The notes beneath the pieces were generated by a model, which was given only the letters and a program-made list of their open reading frames with translations, ran no database searches and was not told where the DNA came from. This document shows, piece by piece, positions 1 through 6,783 of a DNA stretch of 9,279 nt (its first letter is position 1; every line of letters starts with the position of its first letter). The position numbers and the translations under genes were made by a program. Origin of the DNA: Azonexaceae bacterium (GTDB lineage: Bacteria; Pseudomonadota; Gammaproteobacteria; Burkholderiales; Rhodocyclaceae); assembly GCA_009469665.1 (NCBI GenBank), contig SSTB01000137.1, positions 1 to 9,279 of the forward strand, given 5' to 3'.

Positions 1-1
1 G

Positions 2-3000
2 AACACCAACGTCGATTCCGGTTTCGCCAGCAGCAGCATCAACAGTTGCGGCACGGCCTCCCCCTGGATTCGCTTTTCCGATGCCGCCCTCAGTTTTCTG
101 CGTACCCGCAGCCCGCCCTTCAATGCGGTGCTCTACGATTCCTCCAGCAACCAGATCATCGACATCCTCCGCCTAGGCAATAACGTCACCTCCTTCTACG
201 GCGCCGGCAGCACCTACGGCAGTTGTCCCGCCATCGAGAGCCTGCTGCCCGCCACGGGGTCGAGCAATACTTATTACGATGCCCAGCGGGGCAGCGGCAG
301 TTCGGTCAAGGACTGGTACCGCAACCCGGACGGCACGGGAAACTGGGGGGGCACCAGCACCAGCAACACGGCCAATTCCCTGTGCGCGGACAACGTCAAC
401 GGGGGCACCTTCTCCCTGGCCAAGACCACCAGCACGACGACGGCGGCGGTGGGGCAGAACTTCAGTTACACCCTGCATGCGGTCAACGGCCAGACGGCGG
501 TGAGCAGCCCCGCCAGCGTCACCATCACCGACAACGTGGCGGCGGCCGGATTAAGCTATGTCTCCTGCACCACCAGCCGGGGAACCTGCTCCTATTCAGG
601 CGGCGTGGTGACCTGGACGGTCGGCAGCATGGCCGCCAACACGAGTTACACGGCCACCCTCACGGTGAGAGGCAATAGTGCGGGAACAGTGACCAATACC
701 CTCTCCTCCAACGTCGGCAGCCCGGTTCTCACAGCCTCGGCGCCGGCGGTATCGATCCTCGCGCCCCTGGCCGACTGGCGTATGGACGAAACGTCCTGGA
801 GCGGCGCTTCCGGGGAGGTGCTGGACAGCAGCGGCAATGGCCACCACGGCACGGCCAAGATCGCCAACGGTTCTTCGGCCCGGCCTACGGCCGTCTCCGG
901 GACGCCTGCCTACAGCAGTGGCGGCCAGAGCACCTGCAATTACGGCGAATTCGACAAGACCACGGCGACGGTGCGCAGCTATACCTATGTGGAATTGCCC
1001 ACCATCCCGACCCTGCCCACCAGCTTCACCTTCATGGCCTGGATCCGTTCCACCGCGGCCAGCTCCCACCACCAGCGCATCCTGGTGCGGGACGATGCGC
1101 AGAACGGCTGGGGTTTCAGTCTGGCCGACGGCACCGGGCAGGCCAAGCTGCGCTTCTTCAACCGCAACATCAGCAATAGCGGTCCCGTGACGGGGCAGGG
1201 CAGCAATCCCGCATGTGGCGTCTTCTGCCTGGATACCAATCCGGTCATCACCAGCAACGCATGGCACTTCGTCGCCGTGACCATCGACACGGTCGCCAAG
1301 CAGGTCACGCTCTACGTCTTCGACGCCTCGGGCAATCCCCTGGCGACCACCAGCGGCGCGTTCTCCGGGACCTGGACCGACGGCACCGGCCTCGCGGCCA
1401 TCGGCGGCGAGAGTGCGGCATCGTCCGAAGGGCGACAACCGGCGTGGCACTTCTACGGCAATATCGACGAACTGGAAATCTTTTCCGGCGTCCTCAGCCA
1501 GGCGACCATCCAGGCCCTGATGACCCGCACCCGCCTGTGCTCGACCATCGACCATGTCGAGCTGGTCCATAACGGCACCGGACTCACCTGTACCGCCAAG
1601 GCCATCACCGTACTGGGCTGCACGTCCAGCGCATCCTGCAACGGTGTTCCCGCCTCCCAGACCAGCGGTTCGGTGAGCTTCACCCCCACCGCCATCGCCG
1701 GCGCCCAGTGGTGCAGCGACGCCCTCTGCGCCTCGCCCATCACCGGTTCGGTGAGCGTCGCCAACGGCGGAACGGTGTACCTGAAGGAACACAACGTACG
1801 CACCGACACCCTGGCTGGAACCGCCAGCGGCGCCACCAACACCACGGTGCAGTGCACCCACACCGGCACCGGCGCCACCGATTCGGGCAGCGCCTGCAAT
1901 ATCAGCTTCGCGGCGGCCGGCTTTCTGGTGAATGCGCCCAACCACTATTCCTGTGCGCCCCAGACCGTCACCCTGCAAGCGGTCCAGGCCGACGCCACAG
2001 GCAACGCCTGCGTGCCGGCCTTCGCGGGGGTCAATCGCAGCGTTTCCCTCTACGCCGCCTACGTCAATCCGGCTAGCGGAAGCCTGGCGCCCAGCCTGAA
2101 TTACGTGACCAGTGCGGGAGGGGCCACGGCCAGCGTGGCGGCCCTGTCCACTAGTTCTGCCAGTCCCACGGCACTGACCAGTCTGTACTTCGACGCCAAC
2201 GGCACCGCCACCCTCAATAATTTCATCTACCAGGACGTGGGCCAACTTGCCCTTTATCCGACCTATACCGGGAGCAATGCCACGGGGGACAGCGGGCTCT
2301 CCCTGGCGGCGGTGTCGGGCAATACCTTCATCGCGGCGCCCAAGAGCTTCCGCCTGAATGGCATTCCAGCCGCGCCCCTGACGGCGGGAACGCCCTTCAA
2401 CGTCACCGTCACCGCCCTCAACCAGTGTGCTACGCCGGCCGCCACCCCCAACTTCGGCCAGGAAGCGCCCACCGCGGCGACGGTCACCCTGGTGTCCAGC
2501 AATCCGCTTCCCGGCCTGGGTAACGCCACGGCGATCAACCAGTCCCTGGGTGGCTTCAGCGCGGGCCAGGCCAGCGCCAGCCTGACCTGGAGCGAAGTGG
2601 GCACCATCGACCTCAGCGCCTCGACCACCAATTACCTGGGTTCCGGCCTGGATGCGAGCGGCAGCCAGTCCGCCGTCGGCCGCTTCAAACCGGCCTATTT
2701 CGATACGACTGTGACCCAGGCGTGCAGCACCTTCACCTATTCCGGCCAGCCCTTTGCCGCGACGGTCACCGCCCGGGCCGCCGGGGGCGGAGTGACCGCC
2801 AACTACGCCGGTGCCACCTGGGCCAAAGGGGTCACCCTGAGCGACGCCGCCGGCGGCAGCCTGGGCGTCTTCACCAACAACACCATCGCCGCCACCGGGT
2901 TCGCCAGCGGCGTGGGCACCGCGTCGACCATCGCCTACACCTTCGCCAGTCGCTCCACGCCTCCGACCTCGATCCAGGTCCGGGCCACCGACACCGACGG

Positions 3001-3463
3001 CGTCACCTCGGCCACCCATGGGGAACAGGCGGCTGCCCTGCGCAGCGGAGCCTTCCGGCTGGGCAACGCCTACGGCAACGAATTCCTCAAACTGCCCATT
3101 CCGGCTTACGCCCAGTACTGGAGCGCCGCGGGCTGGGTCAGGAATACGGCCGATACCTGCACCCAGCTCACCGTTCCCAGCAGCGCCAACGGCGGCCTCG
3201 TCTTCGCCGCGCAGACGACCCGCAACCAACTCGCCGCCGGGGAAACCGTAGCCACCATGGGGGGCACTCCCGCCGGGCGCCTGGTGAATGGCGATGCCCT
3301 GCTTTCCCTTTCGGCCCCGGGGGCGGGGAATTTCGGGTACGTGGATATCATTGCATCCAAACTCAATGCGCCGGCGTGGCTGCTCCAGCCCGGCGACGTG
3401 CGTGCCTGCTTCGGCGCCTGCGGTCCGCGGGCGCCCATCATTTACAGCCGCGAACGCTACTGA
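2..3463 (+). CDS. MshQ-like large exported protein with LamG and DUF6701-type regions (5' partial)
   Basis: The reading frame is open from base 2 with no stop upstream, so the true start lies outside the window; 1153 residues are visible. In order: a Ser/Thr/Asn-rich region (about 1-130) with a 'DGTGNW...TANSLC' pattern like lamin-tail domains; a DUF11-type beta repeat (bases about 410-742); a LamG/concanavalin-like domain (about 767-1531) with 'ADWRMDE', 'FTFMAWIRS', 'WHFVAVTID' and 'NIDELEIF'; and from about 1538 a long cysteine-containing part typical of DUF6701/MshQ proteins, opening with 'IDHVELVHNGTGLTC' and closing with 'RLGNAYGNEFLKLPIPAYAQYW', 'DTCTQL' and 'PIIYSRERY'. MshQ belongs to MSHA type IV pilus gene clusters; its exact role is not established, and surface attachment is an inference from the LamG domain. 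The C-terminus has no anchor or sorting motif. The other pilus genes would be expected upstream. The family call is firm; the lamin-tail assignment is tentative. Confidence 0.85.
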   Translation, partial: NTNVDSGFASSSINSCGTASPWIRFSDAALSFLRTRSPPFNAVLYDSSSNQIIDILRLGNNVTSFYGAGSTYGSCPAIESLLPATGSSNTYYDAQRGSGSSVKDWYRNPDGTGNWGGTSTSNTANSLCADNVNGGTFSLAKTTSTTTAAVGQNFSYTLHAVNGQTAVSSPASVTITDNVAAAGLSYVSCTTSRGTCSYSGGVVTWTVGSMAANTSYTATLTVRGNSAGTVTNTLSSNVGSPVLTASAPAVSILAPLADWRMDETSWSGASGEVLDSSGNGHHGTAKIANGSSARPTAVSGTPAYSSGGQSTCNYGEFDKTTATVRSYTYVELPTIPTLPTSFTFMAWIRSTAASSHHQRILVRDDAQNGWGFSLADGTGQAKLRFFNRNISNSGPVTGQGSNPACGVFCLDTNPVITSNAWHFVAVTIDTVAKQVTLYVFDASGNPLATTSGAFSGTWTDGTGLAAIGGESAASSEGRQPAWHFYGNIDELEIFSGVLSQATIQALMTRTRLCSTIDHVELVHNGTGLTCTAKAITVLGCTSSASCNGVPASQTSGSVSFTPTAIAGAQWCSDALCASPITGSVSVANGGTVYLKEHNVRTDTLAGTASGATNTTVQCTHTGTGATDSGSACNISFAAAGFLVNAPNHYSCAPQTVTLQAVQADATGNACVPAFAGVNRSVSLYAAYVNPASGSLAPSLNYVTSAGGATASVAALSTSSASPTALTSLYFDANGTATLNNFIYQDVGQLALYPTYTGSNATGDSGLSLAAVSGNTFIAAPKSFRLNGIPAAPLTAGTPFNVTVTALNQCATPAATPNFGQEAPTAATVTLVSSNPLPGLGNATAINQSLGGFSAGQASASLTWSEVGTIDLSASTTNYLGSGLDASGSQSAVGRFKPAYFDTTVTQACSTFTYSGQPFAATVTARAAGGGVTANYAGATWAKGVTLSDAAGGSLGVFTNNTIAATGFASGVGTASTIAYTFASRSTPPTSIQVRATDTDGVTSATHGEQAAALRSGAFRLGNAYGNEFLKLPIPAYAQYWSAAGWVRNTADTCTQLTVPSSANGGLVFAAQTTRNQLAAGETVATMGGTPAGRLVNGDALLSLSAPGAGNFGYVDIIASKLNAPAWLLQPGDVRACFGACGPRAPIIYSRERY

Positions 3464-3623
3464 GAGCCTGTGAAAATTCCCATCGCCCCCGCCCGTCACG
3501 CCCTGCTGCACCCGCTCGGTAGTGTCCATGCTCGCCATGGCCCACGCTACGGCTGCGCTTTGCGCCGCGATCGTGCACACCCGTGTACGCCGCTCGGGGG
3601 CGCCCGAAAAATGCATAGGCTCT
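3463..3623. repeat. candidate non-coding intergenic repeat with imperfect terminal inverted repeats
   Basis: The left end (3463-3479, AGAGCCTGTGAAAATTC) and the reverse complement of the right end (3607-3623, AGAGCCTATGCATTTTT) agree at 12 of 17 positions, including the outer seven. The interior is very GC-rich and structured: CCATG/CATGG arms at 3526-3530 and 3536-3540 extend into a longer imperfect hairpin, and CCGCTCGG occurs twice in direct orientation (3512-3519 and 3590-3597). No convincing protein is encoded. The outermost A is the last base of the TGA stop of the preceding gene. This looks like a small MITE-like or REP-like element that could fold in mRNA and end or stabilise transcripts. 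The copy number in the genome is unknown. Confidence 0.45.
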
Positions 3624-3766
3624 GACGGGAGTGGCGCCGCCTGGACCCCTGTGTCCACCGTTCACGCCCGTTCGCTGCTCCGGCCGCCCCGACATGCGCT
3701 GGTGGAGAGGGGCTGCCGGCGCGAGCGGGACTTCGTGCTAAGTTGCCTTGCTTTGGAGACACACCC
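3624..3766. other. non-coding remainder upstream of the small secreted protein gene
   Basis: With the preceding repeat candidate this completes a gene-free gap of about 300 bases. I see no reliable promoter hexamers. A short GGAC/GTCC inverted repeat lies near 3640-3655. The only clear signal is the ribosome binding site GGAG at 3755-3758, eight bases before the ATG at 3767. Confidence 0.4.
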
Positions 3767-4387
3767 ATGAAACGCCTGTCGATCTTCGCCACCATCCTGC
3801 TCCTGGCGCTCGCCGTCTTGCCGCTTTCCGGGCAGGCCCTGGACCTCACGACCTGCACCGACCCTGCCGGAAAAAGTATCGAGGGATTGGCCGATTCGAG
3901 TCTGCCCATCCTGGTCCGGGCGGGGCGCCAAGAAGGCCGGCGCGTGTTGCGTTACAACCCGGAACTGCTGCCCCAGCTCGGCCCGGCGGCCAAGGCCTTC
4001 TTTTATGCCCAGGCCTGCGCGAGACTCCTGGCCGGGAACCGCCCGGACGCCGTGCGCCGTGCCGACTGTTCCGCGCTCCAGATGCTGCGGGAAGAAGGAA
4101 TCCTGGGCCAAGACGAGCTTGCCCTGGCCCGCCTGCAAGCCGACCTGAGCCTGCCTGAGGAAACCTGGGAGCAACTCCCGGGGCCGCGGCGCCGCTTCGA
4201 TTTCGCCACCTGTTCCCGCTCCGGCGGTTTGCTTCTGCCCGAGGCCAGGCCGGCGACTTCCCGGCAGCGGGATTGGGACGCCTGCGTGCGCCAGTGCGGC
4301 GACAGTCTCTACCGCTGCCCCGGTAAGGGTTCCGGAACCGGGTGCCAGGAAGCCTACGATCGCTGTCACGCAGCCTGCGGAAGCTGA
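3767..4387 (+). CDS. small secreted cysteine-rich protein, apparently a degenerate zinc-peptidase-like protein
   Basis: 206 residues. ATG 3767 is chosen because GGAG sits eight bases upstream and translation from it gives a clean Sec signal peptide (Lys-Arg, hydrophobic core about 5-20, cleavage near SGQA at 21-24); a TTG start eight codons earlier would spoil it. The mature protein is periplasmic or exported and has ten cysteines. Residues 64-101 (NPELLPQLGPAAKAFFYAQ, then ACAR and later ADC) resemble periplasmic metallopeptidase-like proteins that carry FFxAHECAH followed by EADCWA. Here the HExxH positions read Q82-A83-C84-A85-R86, so both zinc-binding histidines and the glutamate are gone while the scaffold and D100-C101 remain. 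Residues 173-204 form a six-cysteine cluster with spacing 3-6-8-6-3. A structural, binding or inhibitory role is more likely than catalysis. The family resemblance is from recollected motifs and not from a search; a lineage-specific secreted protein is the alternative. Confidence 0.8.
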   Translation: MKRLSIFATILLLALAVLPLSGQALDLTTCTDPAGKSIEGLADSSLPILVRAGRQEGRRVLRYNPELLPQLGPAAKAFFYAQACARLLAGNRPDAVRRADCSALQMLREEGILGQDELALARLQADLSLPEETWEQLPGPRRRFDFATCSRSGGLLLPEARPATSRQRDWDACVRQCGDSLYRCPGKGSGTGCQEAYDRCHAACGS

Positions 4388-4447
4388 GCACAAGGGTCCT
4401 AGCTGTGCCCTCGCTGTATGGCCGTTAAGGAGGCCGATTCCCTCGTG

Positions 4448-4477
4448 TGGCACGGAAGCACAAGGAATGGCGTGCCA
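4448..4477. terminator. possible bidirectional stem-loop between convergent genes
   Basis: TGGCACG (4448-4454) and CGTGCCA (4471-4477) form a perfect 7-bp inverted repeat with a 16-base loop, in the 118-base gap between the + strand secreted-protein gene and the - strand kinase gene. A weaker GCACA/TGTGC pair lies just after the first stop codon (4388-4392 and 4404-4408). Neither is followed by a T-tract on either strand, so an intrinsic terminator is only a possibility based mainly on position. Confidence 0.3.
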
Positions 4478-4505
4478 AGAGTTGGGGCGACCTATGCGCC
4501 CAGGT

Positions 4506-4898
4506 TTATGTGTTGGCCCAGTGGCGAGCGAATTCGCTTATTTCCAGGGCGATGATGGTTAGCCAAACCAAGATTGCGACTCCCGCAGCTGCTGCGGCCA
4601 TGTCCTTGATCACGCGGATCTTCTCATTGTGCCGCGTCTCCACGAAATCGCAGAGTGCCTCGATGGCGCTGTTGACGATTTCCATGGCGACCAGAAATCC
4701 TGTGGCGAGCAGGATGATAAGAAAGTCTACCCAGGCCCGCAGGGCAAAGGCGCCGGCGAGCACGAATATCGACAGGACGAGCTTATAAGCCACCGATCCG
4801 TCGTAGATCACGGCATCCCGGATGCCGGCGTAGGCGTTGCGAATCTTGCGCAGGGGGTGGTACCCCGGCTCGCCGATGCCGAGAAACTTGTTTCTCAC
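4506..4898 (-). CDS. dgkA: DgkA-family diacylglycerol (or undecaprenol) kinase
   Basis: 130 residues, close to the 122 of E. coli DgkA. This integral membrane lipid kinase phosphorylates diacylglycerol, or undecaprenol in some families, with ATP at the inner membrane. The family signature is clear: an amphipathic start (HPLRKIRNAYAGIRDA), hydrophobic segments around 40-52, 57-72 and 101-119, and the catalytic stretch MEIVNSAIEALCD (E73, N76, E80) followed by KDMAAAA (K98, D99). The start is the GTG at 4898: the DgkA homology begins just after it, GGAG lies eight bases upstream, and GTGA overlaps the TGA of the PAP2 gene, so the pair is probably translationally coupled. A longer in-frame version would add 62 residues that shadow the PAP2 gene. 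Two acidic residues important in E. coli (E28, E34) align with D33 and K39, so it may belong to a divergent subclass and its substrate is uncertain. Confidence 0.9.
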   Translation of the reverse strand: MRNKFLGIGEPGYHPLRKIRNAYAGIRDAVIYDGSVAYKLVLSIFVLAGAFALRAWVDFLIILLATGFLVAMEIVNSAIEALCDFVETRHNEKIRVIKDMAAAAAGVAILVWLTIIALEISEFARHWANT

Positions 4899-5551
4899 GG
4901 ACGCAACTCCGATTTCAAGAGCCAGCCGCGCAGAGCGCTGGTCAGGCAGGCGGCAGCGGCTGTGCCCAGGATGACATCCGTGGCGAAATGGACATTCAAA
5001 GCCACCCGCGAAAAGCCAACGGAAACAATGAATGTGCCGGCACACGCCCAGGCAAGTGGGGAAGGTCGGGCCGCCGAGGACCATAGCAGCGCCAGGGCGA
5101 AGGCTGTGACCTGCATGGCGTGGGCGCTGGGAAAACTTGCGTCCGGGGGCAGGGAGGACAGATTTTCAAGCAGGGGGCGGGGACGGTCGAAAGCGAACTT
5201 CGTCAGATGGGCGAGCAGCGTCGCGGCGCCCAGGGCAGCGGGTACGAAAAGCCGCCGGGGCCAGGGCTGTTTCTCATGTGCGAAGACAGTGATGAGGGCT
5301 AGGGGGAGCAGTACGGCCAGGGAGCCCAGCCATGTGAGCCCTGCCAAAGAGGGGGTGAGCTTTGGCGGAAGACCATGGCCGATGGCAGACGCGGTTGCCA
5401 AGTCAATGGCGGGGATACGGCAGGTGCCCCAGGGGCAGAGCCAAAGGCCGCCAAGAAGAAGGATGGCGAGCGCCAGGCCGGCCATGACCCAGGGACCGAT
5501 CCAGACCCATCCCGGGCCAGGTCGGTGCGCCTGGGTGTCGCGCTCTTTCAT
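4895..5551 (-). CDS. PAP2-family membrane lipid phosphatase
   Basis: 218 residues with about five or six hydrophobic segments. All three motifs of the PAP2/type 2 phosphatidic acid phosphatase superfamily are intact: K-x6-RP (K118 to R125-P126), PSxH (P141-S142-A143-H144) and SR-x5-H-x3-D (S181-R182, H188, D192). These make a histidine-nucleophile phosphatase whose active site usually faces the periplasm; likely substrates are undecaprenyl pyrophosphate, phosphatidic acid or phosphatidylglycerophosphate. The motifs do not decide between them. The ATG at 5551 has only a weak AAGG upstream and begins 21 bases after the small gene before it. Its stop overlaps the start of dgkA, so a phosphatase and a kinase acting on lipid phosphates are made together. 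The protein could be named PgpB- or BcrC-like, but I leave the symbol blank. Confidence 0.9.
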   Translation of the reverse strand: MKERDTQAHRPGPGWVWIGPWVMAGLALAILLLGGLWLCPWGTCRIPAIDLATASAIGHGLPPKLTPSLAGLTWLGSLAVLLPLALITVFAHEKQPWPRRLFVPAALGAATLLAHLTKFAFDRPRPLLENLSSLPPDASFPSAHAMQVTAFALALLWSSAARPSPLAWACAGTFIVSVGFSRVALNVHFATDVILGTAAAACLTSALRGWLLKSELRP

Positions 5552-5572
5552 TAGGCCTTGGGTCGGAGAGAG

Positions 5573-5758
5573 TCAGGCTGCCAAAGGCCATTCTGGTTCC
5601 GGTGAGCGCCGCGGGGCCGGGGTCGGTTTGCGCTTGCCGGCGCGCGCATGGGCGCAGGCGAGGGCGACGATCGGAACGAGGTGGTGCTCCCGGCCCACCG
5701 TGTCGACCTTCTCGGCCGGGGCATCGCAAAAAGCCTTGCAGTCTTCCAGAGTGATCAT
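5573..5758 (-). CDS. small conserved hypothetical protein (MITLEDC type)
   Basis: 61 residues. The start is the ATG at 5758, with a strong GAGGAG ribosome binding site six or seven bases upstream. The N-terminal 'MITLEDCKAFC' and the central 'REHHLVPIVALACAHA' recall a family of short proteobacterial proteins reading roughly MISLEDCIAxxGLTEEEVLAIAEHEHxPEIVA, whose function I do not know. The C-terminal 20 residues are basic and proline-rich (KRKPTPAPRRSPEP) and look disordered. There is no signal peptide or membrane segment, so it is probably cytoplasmic. It is the first gene of the unit that continues into the PAP2 phosphatase and dgkA, and is divergent from the LysR-type gene across the AT-rich control region. 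The good ribosome binding site and family-like start argue that it is real. Confidence 0.65.
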   Translation of the reverse strand: MITLEDCKAFCDAPAEKVDTVGREHHLVPIVALACAHARAGKRKPTPAPRRSPEPEWPLAA

Positions 5759-5810
5759 CGTGGTCTCCTCGAGGTAGGCCCCGCGGTGGCGTGGGCACGG
5801 CGCAAGAATA

Positions 5811-5877
5811 GGTGGCTTTGTGTTCCATATAAATGGATTTATATTGATGGTTATATCCCAAAAAATTGGATAGAATC
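5811..5877. promoter_or_regulatory. AT-rich divergent control region with several inverted repeats
   Basis: By my count about three quarters of 5816-5877 is A+T, in sharp contrast to the GC-rich surroundings. It holds TCCAT-ATAA-ATGGA (5824-5837), two partial direct copies of ATGG(AT)TTATAT (5833-5844 and 5847-5856), and TATCC-N9-GGATA (5854-5872), which ends five bases before the LysR-type start codon. Interrupted palindromes of this kind fit binding sites of LysR-type regulators, so autoregulation is likely. A weak + strand promoter could be TTTGTG (5817-5822) with TATATT (5840-5845), 17 bases apart. No strong - strand promoter stands out, but the three-gene unit must start in this gap if it has its own promoter. 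Confidence 0.5.
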
Positions 5878-6783
5878 ATGGCTCCGGACGACCTCAATTT
5901 CCGCCATCTTCTTTATTTCTGGAGCGTGGCCAAGGAAGGCAGCGTCACCCGTGCCGCGGAGCGCCTGGATCTTTCGGTACAGGCTGTGAGCACGCAATTG
6001 GGTCTGCTGGAGCGGCAACTGGGCCAGGCACTTTTCGCTCCCCAGGGGCGGTCTCTGATCCTCACGGAAGCCGGGCGGGTCGCGCTGCAATATGCAGAAC
6101 GTATTTTTCACCTGGGCGACCTGCTGGTTGACGATCTGCGAAGCCTCCGGGACTTGCGGCCGAGGTTCGCCGTGGGGATCGCAGAGACCGTGCCCAAGTT
6201 GGTGGCCTTCCGGCTCCTGGCGCCGCTCCTCCGTCCTCCGCTCGCCGTCCGCCTGGAGTGTTGCGAAGGAGAGATCGGGCACCTCCTCGGGGAACTGCAA
6301 TTGAATCGCCTGGACTTGGTAATTGCCGACCAGTCAGCGCCGCGCCGGGCCAATCAGAAGCTGGAGGATTTCCGGCTCGGTGAAATGGCGGTTGACCTGT
6401 TTGGAGTGGAGGCTTTGCATGCCGCTTGGTGTGCGGATTTCCCCAACCGCCTCGAGGGGGCTCCCCTCTTGCTCCCCGCCCGTACACATCCGATGCGGGA
6501 CGCCCTAGACCATTGGTTCGTCTCCCGGGGGATTCGTCCCGAGGTAGTCGGGGAATTTACCGACAGTGCTCTCCTCAAGACCTTCGGGAGCGGGGGGCTG
6601 GGGCTGTTCCCGGCACCTGCCGGGCTGGCGGCCGAAATCCATCGTGCCTACGATGCCTCGAGCCTGGGCACGCTCCAGGGGGTGCGGGAATCCTGGTACG
6701 GCGTTGTGGTTCCCCGGCGAATCCAGCACCCTGCGATTCTCGCGCTGCGGGAGGGAGTTCAACCCCTCCCCCCGCTCCACTAG
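5878..6783 (+). CDS. NhaR-like LysR-family transcriptional regulator
   Basis: 301 residues, the usual LysR length. A winged helix-turn-helix occupies about 6-65 ('LNFRHLLYFWSVAKEGSVTR', then 'AAERLDLS' and 'LTEAGR'), and the remainder is a two-lobe effector-binding domain. The 'HLLYFWxVxKEGSV' start, 'DVGVADxL'-like 'FAVGIAETVPKLV', 'LDLVIADQ', 'VVGEFTDSALLKTFG' and the closing 'RIQHPAI' match E. coli NhaR, the activator of the Na+/H+ antiporter gene nhaA and of osmC and pga genes. No nhaA is present here; many betaproteobacteria carry NhaR-like proteins of unknown target. ATG 5878 is preferred over an in-frame TTG at 5866 because homology begins right after it; the ribosome binding site is weak (GGA at 5868-5870). 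It shares its stop tetranucleotide with convergent ftsH. Possible targets are itself, the divergent small-gene/PAP2/dgkA unit, or terC-ftsH. Confidence 0.88.
   Translation: MAPDDLNFRHLLYFWSVAKEGSVTRAAERLDLSVQAVSTQLGLLERQLGQALFAPQGRSLILTEAGRVALQYAERIFHLGDLLVDDLRSLRDLRPRFAVGIAETVPKLVAFRLLAPLLRPPLAVRLECCEGEIGHLLGELQLNRLDLVIADQSAPRRANQKLEDFRLGEMAVDLFGVEALHAAWCADFPNRLEGAPLLLPARTHPMRDALDHWFVSRGIRPEVVGEFTDSALLKTFGSGGLGLFPAPAGLAAEIHRAYDASSLGTLQGVRESWYGVVVPRRIQHPAILALREGVQPLPPLH

Noticed and set aside
128..130. GTG as the start of the MshQ-like gene
   Set aside because: The frame is open and protein-like back to base 2, with lamin-tail-like sequence continuing through it; the gene is cut by the window edge.
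596..3658. A 1020-residue open frame on the - strand opposite the MshQ-like gene
   Set aside because: Its product is Gly/Arg/Ala-rich low-complexity text without recognisable domains; it follows from the GC-rich codon pattern of the real + strand gene.
3743..3745. TTG start for the secreted protein
   Set aside because: The ATG at 3767 has a good ribosome binding site and gives a proper signal peptide.
4485..4501. GGGCG-N7-CGCCC stem-loop just after the dgkA stop
   Set aside because: A 5-bp stem in GC-rich DNA without a T-tract; too weak to call a terminator by itself.
4629..5777. A 382-residue + strand frame across dgkA, PAP2 and the small gene
   Set aside because: It runs antisense to three supported genes and shows no family features.
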